Positions 11,524 through 23,241 of a DNA stretch of 64,000 nt are shown here, piece by piece (position 1 is the stretch's first letter; every line of letters begins with the position of its first letter). The DNA lies in the NCBI RefSeq assembly GCF_047948215.1, contig NC_134458.1:138678536-138742535 (forward strand), in the 5' to 3' direction. Source of the stretch: Lycorma delicatula (taxonomy: Eukaryota; Arthropoda; Insecta; Hemiptera; Fulgoridae). The notes under the pieces were generated by a model that saw only the letters and a list, made by a program, of their open reading frames with translations, was not told where the DNA came from and ran no database searches. The position numbers and the translations under genes are program-made.

Positions 11524-12109
11524 TGAAGCATAGAAGATAATAAACATGTAGCTATTTATTTGATAGCTTGCCAACTAAAACTAAACAATGTAACATAATA
11601 CTTCAACTATCCTTCAACTTAGAATTCCACCTCTAATGTGAAAAGATTCTCCCACCATGGATTCTATGTCTTTCAACCATTCTTTATATTACAGCACTGA
11701 TAATCACTACATTACATAAGATACTTAGTAAGAACATTACTACATTACTTAGTAAGAACATAATAATTGTAAATATGTTAAAAATTCTGTTAGTGTTAAT
11801 AATCTGATTTATTTTTTTATTCCTTTCATTAAAATTATCTGTGTAATATTTTTTCTTCTTTCTTATGCTCATTTTTCCTATTTTTTTTCTGAGGTAGGAG
11901 GAAGAAATTTGGTAAGATTTTTATTGCTCTTCAAAAATACCAACCTACTAGAAGTAATGTACTTTGGAAATTCATAATTTTATATCTATTCTTATCCTTT
12001 TTTTAATCATTAATTAAATAAATTAAATTGATATTTTATTAATTACAAATTGAAAGTTATGAAATAACTAAAATGTAACAAATTAATAAAAACCCCCAAC
12101 TATGAAAAC
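11524..12109. other. Upstream of dehydrogenase exon, no gene
   Basis: AT-rich sequence with no recognisable coding region. It is upstream of the dehydrogenase start and may hold its first intron and non-coding exon. No promoter element could be called with confidence. Confidence 0.4.
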
Positions 12110-12185
12110 ACATTACTTTTTTTTCTTCAGTCATTTGACTGGTTTGATGCAGCTCTCCAAGATTCTCTGTTTAGTGCTAGTCATT

Positions 12186-14142
12186 TCATTTCAGTATACC
12201 CCCTACATCTATATCCATAACAATCTGTTTTACATATTCCAAATGTTGCCTGCCTGCACAATTTTTTCCTTTTACATGTCCTTCCAATATTAAAGTGACT
12301 ATTCCAGGATGCCTTAACATCTGGCCTATAAGTATGTCTCTTCTTTTAATTATATTTTTCCAAATACTTCTTTCTTCATCAATTTGCCGCAACAACTCTT
12401 CATTTGTCACTTTATCCACCCATCTGATTTTTAACATTCTCCTGAAGCACCACATTTCAAAAGCTTCTAATCTTTTCTTCTCAGGTACTCTGATCGTCCA
12501 AGTTTGACTTCCATATAAAGCTACACTCCAATCTTTTCCTGATGTTTAAATTAATTTTTGATGTAAACAAATTATATTTCTGACTGAAGGCTCGTTTCGC
12601 TTGTGCTATTCGACATTTTATATCGCTCCTGCTTCGTCCATCTTTAGTAATTCTACTTCCCAAATAACAAAATTCTTCTACCTCCATAATTTTTTCTCCT
12701 CCTATTTTCACATTCATTTGTCCATCTTTGTTATTTCTAATACATTTCATTACTTTTGTTTTCTATTTGTTTATTCTCATGCGGTAGTTCTTGTGTAGGA
12801 CTTCATCTTGCCACTCATTGTTACTTCTAAATCTTTTTTACTCCCAGCTAGAATTACTATATCATCAGCAAATCGTAGCATCTTTATCTTTTCACCTTCT
12901 ACTATTACTCCAGATCTAAATTGTTCTTTAACATCATTAATTGCTAGTTCTATGAAACAATTAAAAAGTAACAGGGATAGGGAACATCCTTCTCAGACTC
13001 CCTTTCTTATTACGGCTTCTTTCTTATGTTCTTCAATTATTACTGTTGCTGTTTGGTTCCTGTAAATGTTAGCAATTGTTCTTCTACCTTTCTACCTCTG
13101 TATTTGACCCTAACTTTTTTTTTAATTCTGAACATTTTATTACAATCTACATTATCAAATGTTTTTCTAGGACTATAAATGCCAAGTATATTGGTTTTTT
13201 TCTTTAATCTTCCTTCTACTATTAATTTGACCGCTCAAATTGCTTCCCTTGTCCCTATACTTTTCCTGAAACCAAATTGGTCTTCTCCTAACACTTCTTC
13301 CACTCGTTTCTCAATTCTTCTGTACAGAATTCTAGTTAAGATTTTTGATGCATGACTACTTAGGCCAATTATTCTATATTCTTCACATTTATCTGCTCCT
13401 GCTTTCTTTGATGTCATTACTATAACACTCTTTTTGAAGTCTGACAGAACTTCCCCTTTTTTGTAAATATTACACACCAGTTTGTATAATCTATCAATTG
13501 CTTCCTCGCCTGCACTGCACAGTAATTCTACAGGTACTCCGCCTATTCCAGGAGCCTTTCTTTCTTTCTTTTTCCTGTTTAGCCTCCGGTAACTACCATT
13601 TAGATAATACTTCAGAGGATGAATGTGGATGATATGTATGAGTGTAAATGAAGTGTAGTCTTGTACATTCTCAGTTCGACCATTCCTGAGATATGTGGTT
13701 AATTAAAACCCAACCACCAAAGAACACTGGTATCCACGATCTAGTATTCAAATCCGTGTAAAAATAGCTGTCTTTACTAGGACTTGAACGCTGGAACTCT
13801 CGACTTCGAAATCAGCTGATTTGGGAAGACGCGTTCACCACTAGACCAACCCGGTGGGTTTCCAGGAGCCTTTCTGCCATTCAAATCTTTTAATGCTCTC
13901 TTAAATTCAGATCTCAGTATTGCTTCTCCCCTTTCATCCTCTTCGACTTCCTCTTTTTTCCCTATAACACCATTTTCTAATTCATTTCCTCCATATAATT
14001 CTTCAATATATTCCACCCAACTATTGACTTCTCCTTTCTTATTATAAATCGGTTTACCATCTTTGTTTAACACATTATTAGATTTTAATTTATGTACCCC
14101 AAAATTTTCCATAACTTTCCTGTATGCTCTGTCTTTTACCAA
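12186..14142 (-). pseudogene. Reverse transcriptase and C-terminal region of retrotransposon 1
   Basis: From the N-terminal side: LKDLNGRKAPG at about 13880-13900 (template-binding start of RT); KCEEYRIIGLSSHASKIL and EDQFGFRK at 13235-13477 (RT motifs 1-2); RFADDI at about 12859-12876 (catalytic FADD); EEFCYLGSRITKDG at about 12650 (post-RT region); and a thumb/C-terminal stretch at 12186-12455. These would copy element RNA at the target site. The frame changes several times, and the SINE interrupts it between RT motifs. The frame at 13777-14142 runs into the SINE head, giving an artificial chimeric C-terminus. Confidence 0.75.
13562..13859 (-). mobile_element. SINE family A copy 1, with 16-bp target-site duplication
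   Basis: A tRNA-headed SINE in minus orientation. The head contains GGTCTAGTGGT (A-box-like) and GTTCAAGTCC (B-box-like); the tail carries the CTCTGAAG and CCGGAGG motifs also seen in family B. It is flanked by exact copies of TTCCAGGAGCCTTTCT at 13546-13561 and 13860-13875. The target lies inside the RT region of retrotransposon 1, so the SINE is younger than that element. Confidence 0.9.
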
Positions 14143-14439
14143 TGTTCATTTCTCTTTCCACTTCTGAACACTTTTCTTTAATCCACTCTTCTTTCGCTAG
14201 TTTTCACTTGCTGTTTATAGTATTTCTTAATTGTCGATAGTTTTTTTTACTTTCTTCATCACTAGCATTCTTATATTTTCTATGGTCATCCATCAGCTGC
14301 AATATATCCTCTGAAATCCAAGGTTTTCTACCAGTTCTCTTTGTTCTGCCTAAGTTTGCTTCTGCTGATTTAAGGATATCCTTTTTAACATTCTCCCATT
14401 CTTCTTCTACATTTTTTACATTATCTTTTTACTCAGACC

Positions 14440-15120
14440 TCTTGCAATGTCCTTCTCAAAAGTTTTCTTTACCTCCTCTTCCTCAAGCTTCTCTAAATTC
14501 CACTGATTCATTTGACACCTTTTCTTCAGGATTTTATACCCCAATCTACACTTCATTATCACTAAATTATGGTCGCTATCAAAGTCTGCCTGTCTGCTCC
14601 AAGGTAAGCTTTGCAGTCGACAAGTTGATTTCTAAATCTGCTTAACCATGATATAATTTATTACCTTATACCTTGCAGTATCACCTGCCTTTTTCCACGT
14701 GTATATTCTTCTATTATGATTTTTAAACTGGGTTTTTAATTACTAAATTATACTTAGTGCAAAACTCTGTAAGTCGGTCCCCTCTTTCATTCCTTTTGCC
14801 CAGCCTGTATTCACCCACTACATTTCCTGCCTTGCCTTCTCCAATGCTTGTATTCTAATCTCTAACTATTATTAAATTTTCATCCCTTTTATGTGTTTTA
14901 ATTGTTTCATCAATTTCTTCATATACACACTCTACCTCATCATCATGGGCACTTGTAGGCATATAGATGTTAACAGTTGTCAGTTTAGGTTTTGATTTTA
15001 TCCTTATTACAATGATTCTTCACTATGGATTTTGAAATACTCTACTCTCTTCCCTATCTTCTTGTTCATTGCAAAACCTACTCCTGCCTGCCCATTATTT
15101 GAAACTGAGCCACATTACTA
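14440..15120 (-). pseudogene. AP-endonuclease domain remains of retrotransposon 1
   Basis: Minus-strand readings give ERGDRLTEFCTKYNLVIKN, then YTWKKAGDTARYK and SDHNLVIMK across different frames. These are the middle and C-terminal motifs of the endonuclease/exonuclease/phosphatase fold used by APE-type LINEs to nick target DNA. The SDH catalytic histidine motif is still legible. No single frame spans the domain. Confidence 0.65.
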
Positions 15121-15160
15121 TCAATCTTTAAATTAATTATTTCAGTTCATCCACAGAGAG

Positions 15161-16923
15161 CATTTTATAATAATCAATTTTATTTATTTATTTATTAAGA
15201 GTACAATCATTTTCATTATTATGAAAGAAGAGGAGGAGAAAAATTAATTTTCAAGTTACTACAGGGAGTTCACAATTATTAATTAGTTTTTTAAGATGTA
15301 ATGCTTCACTCATAGGAAATAGATGAGCAGCAGTTTGATTTTTTTTTTTTTTTTTAGTATAGGATTTAGTATATCATATTTATTTACTATAACCCCTTTT
15401 TACTTTTTGATTTTTTCAATAACAATTTTTGTAAAATCTTTCTTTGAAAATTTCCCAACAAATCAGTTTAAATTTATTTTAAATTACAAAATGATTTTTA
15501 AATTTATAATTTTCTGTTAAAAGTTTTCTGTAATAATTAATTTTTTATTTTAACTTTTATAATTATTTGTCTTTCATAATGCTGTCACATAAAACAAAGT
15601 ACTAATTTTAATTGTGCAACATTAAAATCTTTGAAAACATAAAACAATAAAATAAAAAGACTTTGATAGTTGAACTGTACTTATTTTTGCCATTAAAAAT
15701 ATGGCATTGGTATATTCTAATTGTTTAATTTTATATTAATTTACCATATTCCATTTTACTTAATAAACAACTTTAAATGTTATTCTACTAATAAATAAAT
15801 AAAAATCAGCAACCAATATAAAAATCAGTTGCCAGTATTGGTAACTAAAAAATATTAGCTTTTGAGTTGTTTTATTGCAGGTTGGGTATTGCTAGCTATT
15901 AATAGTAAGAAATGCAAGAATAGAGTACTTATAAATACTTATAAAATCATAAAGCATTAATAAAATAATTTCAGTTAACAGCTTATGTTTTTATAAATTG
16001 AAATAAAACAATAATTTTTCAATATTGTTTTTTTAATTTATTTATTTATTAGCAAAATAATATTGAGATAGCAGATTTAAAGTGTATAAAACTGTGAAAA
16101 GAAAAAATCTACATTTTATAAAAGTTATCAAAATAAATAATAAATAAGTTACAAATAAAAAAGTTCACTGAAACATTAATAAAAAATAAATTTACAGTGC
16201 AATAGACTTAAATTCAGTGTATATATAATTTTAACTTGAGATCAATCATAGCTCCAGAATGACTGCATTTTAAGGAAAAATTACCTAGAATAAAAAAATC
16301 TTAAAATTATACTTCTGAAAATAAATATAACGATGAATAGACAATAAAAATACACACAATTTTTTAGTGGAATTATCGAGTAAAGGATAAAAAATCCTTT
16401 GATTCAGATCTCTGCAACTTTTTATCTGGGGAGCATGAGAAGGGGGATTCATCCAAAATCTTTTCAAAGTATTTTATTTGATCCTCAAGAAACAAATTAA
16501 AAACAATATTGTAGTTTAGTTTGAGAATATAGTATCTACCACCTGTATTCTGTTTTCTTCAATTATCATATATGCTACTAAGGCATACACTGATTATTGA
16601 TACCTTCATGAAATCATTAGTCATTTTTCATTTACATGACTGCAAATTTACCTAAATATATTACCGTTTTCTTAGTGTTGTCAAAAAATAACTTAAAACT
16701 GACTGATATAAATGAAATCAGTATAATATAATGCAAATATTATTGTTAGGATTAAATTTAATACTGAAAAAATCTTATTTTTTGACTGTGTTTGTTTTTA
16801 CCCACATGATGGCAGCACTATATAAATAATATTTTGATATTTTCAGCCATATTAAACACAAAATTCAATCTAGCAGCTGAGTAATTTGAAGATATTTTAT
16901 TGTGAGATTAATTTTGATTGAAA
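15161..16923. other. AT-rich DNA, no gene recognised
   Basis: Very AT-rich. A 20-T run lies near 15338-15357. A minus-strand frame at 16285-16467 has no recognisable family. Nothing else could be supported. Confidence 0.5.
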
Positions 16924-17430
16924 ATGACAGAACAAAGGATTTGCATTAAAAATTGAATTAAGTACAATGAAGATGTTAGAGAAGGCTTTTGGCAAGGATA
17001 TTATGTTGATACCAACCGTTTATGAGGGATACAAATTGTTTCAAGAAGGCTCTGAAGAGGTTGAAGGTGTCAAAATGGTTGGATATCCTAACTCATAGAC
17101 AACTGATGAAAATATCCAGAAAATAAAGGACACTGTAACCCATTGATCACTATTAAGAGAAATTCCTGAACAGGTAAGAAAAAAAACCTTACTGATGCGG
17201 CAGCCTCTTATTCTGTTTAGACACAACACCCTCTAACTTTTTTTCCCACTGTTAAGCAAGAAGAACAGTAATTTGACAGATGAAATAAAGAAAAGTATCT
17301 CTAAGTGAACTTACTATACTAAAAAATGCTTTCCACAAATGTTTTGAGGATTGGAGGAAATGCTGGCACAAATATCTCTGAGAAAATGTTTTGAAAAGAA
17401 GAATATCAGTATAGAAGAATAAATAAATTC
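16924..17430 (+). pseudogene. Mariner-family transposase, internally deleted
   Basis: The start (MTEQRICIK) opens the N-terminal helix-turn-helix domain of mariner transposases. It continues across frames with FQEGSEEVEGVK and TTDENIQKIKDTV, matching the second HTH and linker. After about 17190 the central DDE catalytic domain is missing. The next recognisable piece, at about 17315-17400 (CFEDWRKCWHKY), matches the extreme C-terminus. In-frame stops are present throughout. This looks like an internal-deletion derivative rather than a 5' truncation. TIRs were not located. Confidence 0.6.
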
Positions 17431-17660
17431 TTTTGAATAAAAATTTTAATTCTTTTTATTTTTTATTATCACACCTCATAGAGCTCAATTTTAATGTTTA
17501 CTAATCTGCTGCCTTATTTTTAATAATGTACGTATACTGTGTTATTCATTCTTCATTTTAATACTAATGATTTATATTTATTAATTGTGTTTTCAGTTTA
17601 TTAACAGTTTTTCAACTACTGATAGTAAGTATTAAAAATTAATATAAAATTGCATAAATA

Positions 17661-18150
17661 AAGTTCCACATACCAACAATTTTAAAATATATTTCCAAGT
17701 ACTTTCAGAGTTGCTACTCCATCATCAGGGATTTCTTATAAGATGTTAATTCAAAACTATATGTCATATGTATAATTATATTTAAATTAAAATTGTTATG
17801 TTCATAATACTCGGTCATCAAGAAATAAAAAATAATTTGTACGTCAATAAGACTGTAACAACATGTCCGTAAGATGTTTACAACTATTATCTTTTACTAC
17901 TACGACTATTATCTTCTGTTCATAATAGTTGTAAACATCTTACAGACATGACATTACAGTCTTATTGACATACAGATTATTTTTATTCCTTGATGACCAA
18001 CTATTATGAACATAACAATTTTAATTTAAATATAATTATACATATGACATGAATTTTAAGTTAACACCATATAAGAAATCCCTGATGATGGAGTAGCAAC
18101 TCTGAAAGTACTTGGAAATACAATTTAAAATTGTTGGTAAGTGGAACTTT
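17661..18150. repeat. Foldback (inverted-repeat) element, about 490 bp
   Basis: Arms 17661-17890 and 17932-18150 are near-perfect reverse complements around a spacer of about 41 bases rich in CTATTATCTT. The outer ends read AAGTTCCAC and GTGGAACTT. Each arm contains the segment CCTGATGATGGAGTAGCAAC followed by TCTGAAAGTACTTGG. No coding sequence is present. It is best described as a MITE or foldback element; no family assignment. Confidence 0.85.
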
Positions 18151-20251
18151 AGTTAATACCAATGGTGTCAAAAACTTAGAAAATTAATATAAAATTATTT
18201 TTTTTTTTTAATTTTTATTATGTCCTTAGAAATTTTTTTTACATGCATATTTTAACACAAAAGATAAAAAGGATGAAATGATTTGTGGAAAGAATGATAG
18301 ACCTTCCTTGAATCAAACACATTACAAGCTGATCTAGAATCCAGCAACTAGTCAACTTATTAACCAGTTACCATTATTAGTTGTTATAAGAAACCTAGAC
18401 AATACTGAAAAGATATAATATGTTAAGAGTTAATTGCTTGTTCCTTTAAACATTGAAACATACAGTATCAGACGATGGTTGATGTATTATCCAAAAAAGT
18501 CTGCATGAAATAAATTTTATTCTACAGTAAAAAGCTTTTAATGGTACTGTTGTGATTTGAGCTGAAAATTTGTTTTTTCTTTTATTTTTATTATATTATT
18601 ATGAATAGTATTTTATCTTTATTCAGATACTTATGTTTAGTCAAATAAAAAAAGTAAACATATTTTATTCAGACCATAACACAATTAATTACTACTTTGT
18701 AAATTTTAGGAATTATAAATGTCAAAAAACAAAGAGCTGCTCCAACAACTGCTTTGACATATCAAGGGAAATTATAGAATATCCTTGATTACAGCAGATT
18801 TACAAAGTATAAAATATAAATAAAAAAGAGAAGTATTTTACAAATATGTTAATTATTAATATATAAGTATTTATATTAATTTACAATTATATAAATAATA
18901 TTAAGATATAAATCCTATATTAATATATGAATAAAAATATAACTTTATGAAACAATAGTAATGCAATCATTCATAGGTAATTAAATGTAAAACATTTTAA
19001 TTGATAAATATTTGAAAAAGTCATATCAAATAGAGTAATATTGTTATGTAAAAAGGAAATCTTTTAATTTTATTTTAAAATCTTTTAGCTCATAAGGTAA
19101 TTTATAAAAAATGAGTAGAAATTGAAGCACATAAGGCCATTTCTCATAGAAAAAAAATTATGCTTTGTAATGTAAAAGTAATTTTTTTATTAAGTTTGAT
19201 AAAAATTAATATTTTTATTTTTTTAAAAGTAAATTAACTATGCTTTTCTTTTTTTGACAAACATTGCACATTCATAATAAGTATAAGCACATCAAGATAT
19301 CAACAAATCAATAAGTTACTTATCAAATCTTATTGAATGATTACAAAAAACTTAATGTAGCTGGATTTCTTTCTGTCAATCTCGATTTTAAATAAATGGA
19401 AAGTGAAAGTAAAAAGAATATGTTTCATAAAATGCATAATATTTTAAAGTTTATCTTATTGTATTATTCATATATTGTTAAAGTGGAATGAAAAAAGTTA
19501 TTTGTTCTTTTCAGAACATTTATTTTTCTAAAATATCATAAAAAGAAAAACATTTAACAGAATTACCTAACTTTCTTCACTAAAAAGTAGACAGCCTAAA
19601 ATATTAAGGAAAGTGTTTAGGTAGAACATGACATGAGAAATAATCGATCCTCATAAAAAATTATCATATTTATGTTAGAAAATGTGTTCTCAGGATTTCA
19701 AGAGACACAAGTCCCTTTTAACTACTTCATCTGGTCTCACCCTTAAATGTGAATAAAATAATATTTAATTCTTCAACAAAGCTAATCTTATATTCATAAT
19801 CTTTTCATAACATGGTCATTAATATTTATGGGATGTGTCAGGATAATGCAAAGGGTTAGTCTTTTCATGTAGAAAATTGAAGTTTGTTGATAACCAGACC
19901 AGTTATATCACTTCTAACTACTGATGTGATCATCATTCTGTTGCTTTTTGTTCTAATTAATCTAACACATCCTGGTCAGGTGATCCAAGGATATTACAAG
20001 CTGCTGGTATTCTTACTACACAAAAGAAGGATTAAACAAGGGTTAAACAATGATATTCAGAGATTTTCATCTGGCATGATTTAATAAAATTATTTATCAT
20101 AGATATTTGTAATCTGATTAATCTTGAACATCATATAATTTCTGTATCCTGAATTTTAAGACCATGTAAAAGCTGTAGGATTTATTGGACGCATTCTTAA
20201 AATATTTTATGTTCCATTAACAAAATTTCAAACAAATTTATTATATTTGTT

Positions 20252-20253
<2 letters not shown>
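18151..20253. other. AT-rich DNA, no gene recognised
   Basis: No gene supported. A region at about 19680-20085 is less AT-rich and includes an open frame at 19884-20084 (+), but no family was recognised. It may be an old repeat. Confidence 0.45.

Positions 20254-20293
<40 letters not shown>
20254..20293. repeat. (TA)n microsatellite
   Basis: About 20 uninterrupted TA units. Other TA-rich runs follow at 20870-20960. Confidence 0.9.
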
Positions 20294-20296
<3 letters not shown>

Positions 20297-20971
20297 TTGT
20301 TTTTTATTAATTATATATCTTGTTATAAGAATAGACACAAAGTGACTTAAATTTCAAAAGCCTACAAAGATTATTTAATTGATATGGATGTCAGTTAATG
20401 CTGACCTTTGTGAGAAATAGTCTATGCCTTTTGTTACAAATATTCATATGTCATTAAGAAGCTGTAATTGGGTATAAGCCTGTTATTCCTGGAGTAATAA
20501 ATAAATACTGTTTCTGAATTTATAAATTAGTACTTTGTATAATTGCAAAGAATATTTCACAAAATTAACTCTGCTTCTAATGAAACAGTTTATGATTGTA
20601 TTTGATATTGAACATATCATACAATCTCACTGAAGGAAAAGATGGCTCTTTAAGAAGCCTGAAGCTGATCTTAAGAAACACAATTTTTGTTGCGAGATAT
20701 ACCACAGGCACATTAAAAAAAAATCATTCATTAGTAATATGCTTCTGTCTGGGGAAATGTGCCAATCTCTTGAGAGATTGTAGAAAAATGGCACTTGCTT
20801 TTTGGAAGGTGCTTTGAAAGGTGCTGAGTTATCTTCTGGATTAGGCTTTTGTTTAGTACTATGTCCCTTTATAAATATATATATAAAATATATATATATA
20901 TATCTTAATATTATATATATCAAATATATATATCTGAATAGATATATATCAAAATATATAATTCAAAATGT
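20294..20971. other. No recognised gene; short frames on both strands
   Basis: Frames at 20596-20817 (+) and 20627-20923 (-) overlap in antisense. The segment 20640-20860 has more balanced base composition than its surroundings, but neither translation matches a family I know. The 3' side is TA-rich low-complexity DNA. Confidence 0.35.
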
Positions 20972-21480
20972 TCATAACCAGTTAGTGAATAAGACAGTTT
21001 TGAACAAGACATTCCATAAGCCGAACAGTTAACGAGTTTCACAAGAAAATAATGAATTGCCTTTATTCAATAAATTACACGATGAACTTCAAAAGAATGT
21101 TCAATTTAAAGGTTCTAGAATCACACTAGCAGCTATCCTGAAAGAGTTAGGCTTTGTGGTGTAAATCTGATAATAATAGAAAACTTTGCATTGAGAAAAA
21201 AGAAATCCGGTGTAAGAGGAAGAGTTAAGCTTTATGGTGTAAAATTGATAATAATAGAAAACTTTTGTCTGAGAAAGAAGACATCCGGTGAAAGAGGATG
21301 GATATTTAAGAAAGATTACCGATGGCTGAAAAAAAAATTTTTCGATTGTTTATTTAGACAAATCGTATGTTTTAACATCCTATTTGACTACAAAATTGTG
21401 GTCGGATGATAGTGGTGCAGGAGCAAAGTGCCGATAAAGGTGTTTGGTTAATCACAATCTATACTGGAGAATAAATAGGG
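20972..21480 (+). pseudogene. IS630/Tc1-superfamily transposase fragment (second copy of the 47685-49884 family)
   Basis: The sequence aligns by eye with the N-terminal half of the transposase at 48374-48960. Shared phrases include the DSF motif, LHDELQKN followed by FKGSRITLAAILKELGF (21080-21165) and the later region before the second catalytic motif. Several frameshifts and stops are present. The part with the second catalytic Asp and the final Glu is missing. A 78-bp segment inside it is tandemly duplicated (21145-21300). Confidence 0.65.
21145..21300 (+). repeat. 78-bp tandem duplication within transposase fragment
   Basis: Two units of 78 bases (21145-21222 and 21223-21300) share AGTTA-GCTTT-TGGTGTAAA, GATAATAATAGAAAACTTT and CATCCGGTG/AATCCGGTG landmarks, with scattered differences. 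Only one unit corresponds to the related transposase at 48.7 kb, so the duplication is specific to this copy. Confidence 0.8.
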
Positions 21481-21809
21481 TTTATTCCGATCGCGTTGTT
21501 AAATTGCAAAATTAATTCAAATGCGAGTTCACATATTAGTTATAGACTTACTATCTTGCCCATTAGCTAATTAGTCAAATTTATCTATCACTAGGCTGTT
21601 GTGTAATGTTATTCATATCTGATATAAATTAAAGTTTGCCAACTATAACCAGAAAAATTTTTTTTTTTCTTAACTACAGGTATCTCCAAATAATGCTTAC
21701 TCAAGTTCACACTCTTTCGTACTTTATTGAAATAAGAATTAAACGTTATGTTATTGTAGAAAATAATATAAAGTAAACAATTTTAAAAATATAGATTAAA
21801 ATTTTTAAC

Positions 21810-22436
21810 ATAAGATCTATTTAAATAAAAATGTAAGTGTTCGTTTTTCAAAATCTTAAATCTCCAAAAGTTCTTCACAGATTGCTTTGAAATTTTTATA
21901 CAACGTTGCATTCGAATACACGCGTGTTTTTATATACCTACTATTTATATCCTTTTTTTCTAACCTCCGGGGCCACCGTTAAGTATTGCTTCAGAGGATG
22001 AGATGAATGACAAATAGCGTGTGAAAATGACATGCCTGACCGGGATTCCAACCCGGGACTTCCCGACGGATGAGACGCTACCAGTCGGGCCGCGAAGGCC
22101 GGCTACTATTTTTACACCTAAGATGTCACATTTGTGACAGGTAAAAATATGTTTTTTTTAAACAGAGCTATCTGTTGGACGTAAAAGCAACACACGCTAT
22201 GCTAAATATTTTACCATTTCATTTCAGTGTTTCCGATATGTTTGTCTGCTATAGACTAAAAAACTACAGGACCGATTTACGCGCGGGGAAAAAGGGAAAA
22301 GTTAAATTTTGTGAAATTCCGTAATGTTCAGTTTGTTACTGTTTTATCAAACTTTCAATTGTATTCATTTAATCTATATATATGTATATATATATACTCA
22401 AATCTAGCAATAGCAAAGCATTGCCGGATCTGCTAG
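21810..22436 (+). mobile_element. Helitron-like non-autonomous element (copy 2), SINE inside
   Basis: The 3' end is TCTAGCAAT...ATTGC with hairpin arms 22407-22411 and 22420-22424, then CTAG at 22433-22436: a Helitron-type terminus. The internal segment at 22155-22300 (CTATCTGTTGGACGTAAA, GACCGATTTACGCGCGG) is shared with the element ending at 53281. A family B SINE is inserted at 21954-22104. The 5' boundary is approximate. Confidence 0.5.
21954..22104 (-). mobile_element. SINE family B copy 1
   Basis: The tRNA-like head in minus orientation includes CTGGTAGCGTCTC and GGTTGGAATCCC (A- and B-box-like). It is followed by the CATTTTCACACGCTA segment and the tail with CTCTGAAGCAATACTTAACGG. Short direct repeats CTACTATTT flank it (about 21939 and 22103), indicating insertion into the Helitron-like element. 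Confidence 0.85.
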
Positions 22437-22800
22437 TTACATATAAAATTACATTTATTACTTAATCTAATACCATAAAAATTATGACTAAATTCAAATC
22501 GTACACGTATGACCAATGAATTAATTACTTAAATTAATTCATATTATTTAAATCACAAAAATTGATTTATTAAAGTAAAAAACTAAAATAGTAGTATGCA
22601 ATAAATTTATATAAATATATTATTCATTAATTGACGTAGATCATATTGTACAAATTAATCTATATCAAAATTAAAGTGAATTTATTTCTAAATTTCTTAA
22701 TTACCATTGTTTTATTTAAAAATATGAGTATTATCTATTCATCAAATATATCTTAATGTAAATTAATTAAAGTTATTAATTAAAATTTTTTTTTTTCAGT
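22437..22800. other. AT-rich DNA upstream of 22801 pseudogene
   Basis: No gene. It ends in a pyrimidine run followed by CAG (about 22783-22799) that resembles a 3' splice site directly before the ATG at 22801. Confidence 0.4.
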
Positions 22801-23241
22801 ATGAAGATTATGTTAATGAATAAAGAACAACTTATGGCACGAGAAATACGTTTGATTTATTCACAGTGTCCATATTTAGAGAACTGAGTTGGTAAGAAAT
22901 ATGTTGCAAAATATTGGTTTTATTTTAATATATTACTAAAAGGAAAGATTGTATTTTATGTACTGGAAGCAATATAAAAAAGAAAGCTATATCAAGTCAT
23001 TTATGCATTTAGAAAGTTTGATCAGTTAGAATGTAAGCTGTGTGAGACAGGTAAAACAAAATTTATGGATATATATGAGGATTTTTTTACTTACCTATGG
23101 GTAAGTGAAAAGAACTTTCACATAGCTAAAAGTATAGTTGATGACAAGAAGGATCCTGTTGAAGAACTAATTAAATATTTTGTGGGACAGTATTATCATA
23201 TGAATTTGTATCAACTACTCAAAATGGGAAAGAAACTATAA
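22801..23241 (+). pseudogene. Unrecognised 146-codon reading frame with two in-frame stops, followed by poly(A)
   Basis: One frame runs from ATG at 22801 to TAA at 23239-23241, interrupted only by TGA (22885-22887) and TAA (22975-22977). The last 88 codons are continuous and protein-like, with CKLCETGKTKFMDIYEDFF and KDPVEELIKYFVGQYYH. A splice-acceptor-like pyrimidine tract and CAG precede the ATG. An AATAAA followed immediately by a run of about 20 A starts roughly 30 bases after the stop. The layout fits either a retroposed processed pseudogene or the last exon of a decayed gene. I do not recognise the family. Confidence 0.5.

Larger units (their letters stand above)
12110..15160 (-). mobile_element. 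APE-type non-LTR retrotransposon 1, decayed
   Basis: A minus-strand element with the order AP endonuclease, reverse transcriptase and C-terminal domain. Typical LINE protein phrases are spread over several frames. A SINE interrupts it at 13562-13859. Its 3' end, at about 12110-12150, is the TTTGACTGGTTTGATGCAGC sequence common at the ends of insect elements of this type. The clade (RTE-like versus Jockey/CR1-like) cannot be settled by eye. Multiple stops and frameshifts show that it is dead. Confidence 0.8.

Noticed and set aside
17690..18125. CTGATGA...GAAA within each foldback arm, resembling a hammerhead ribozyme core
   Set aside because: The bases where stem II should close next to the core do not pair canonically, and no strand with a UH cleavage site could be matched to stem III. 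No Penelope-type reverse transcriptase is nearby.
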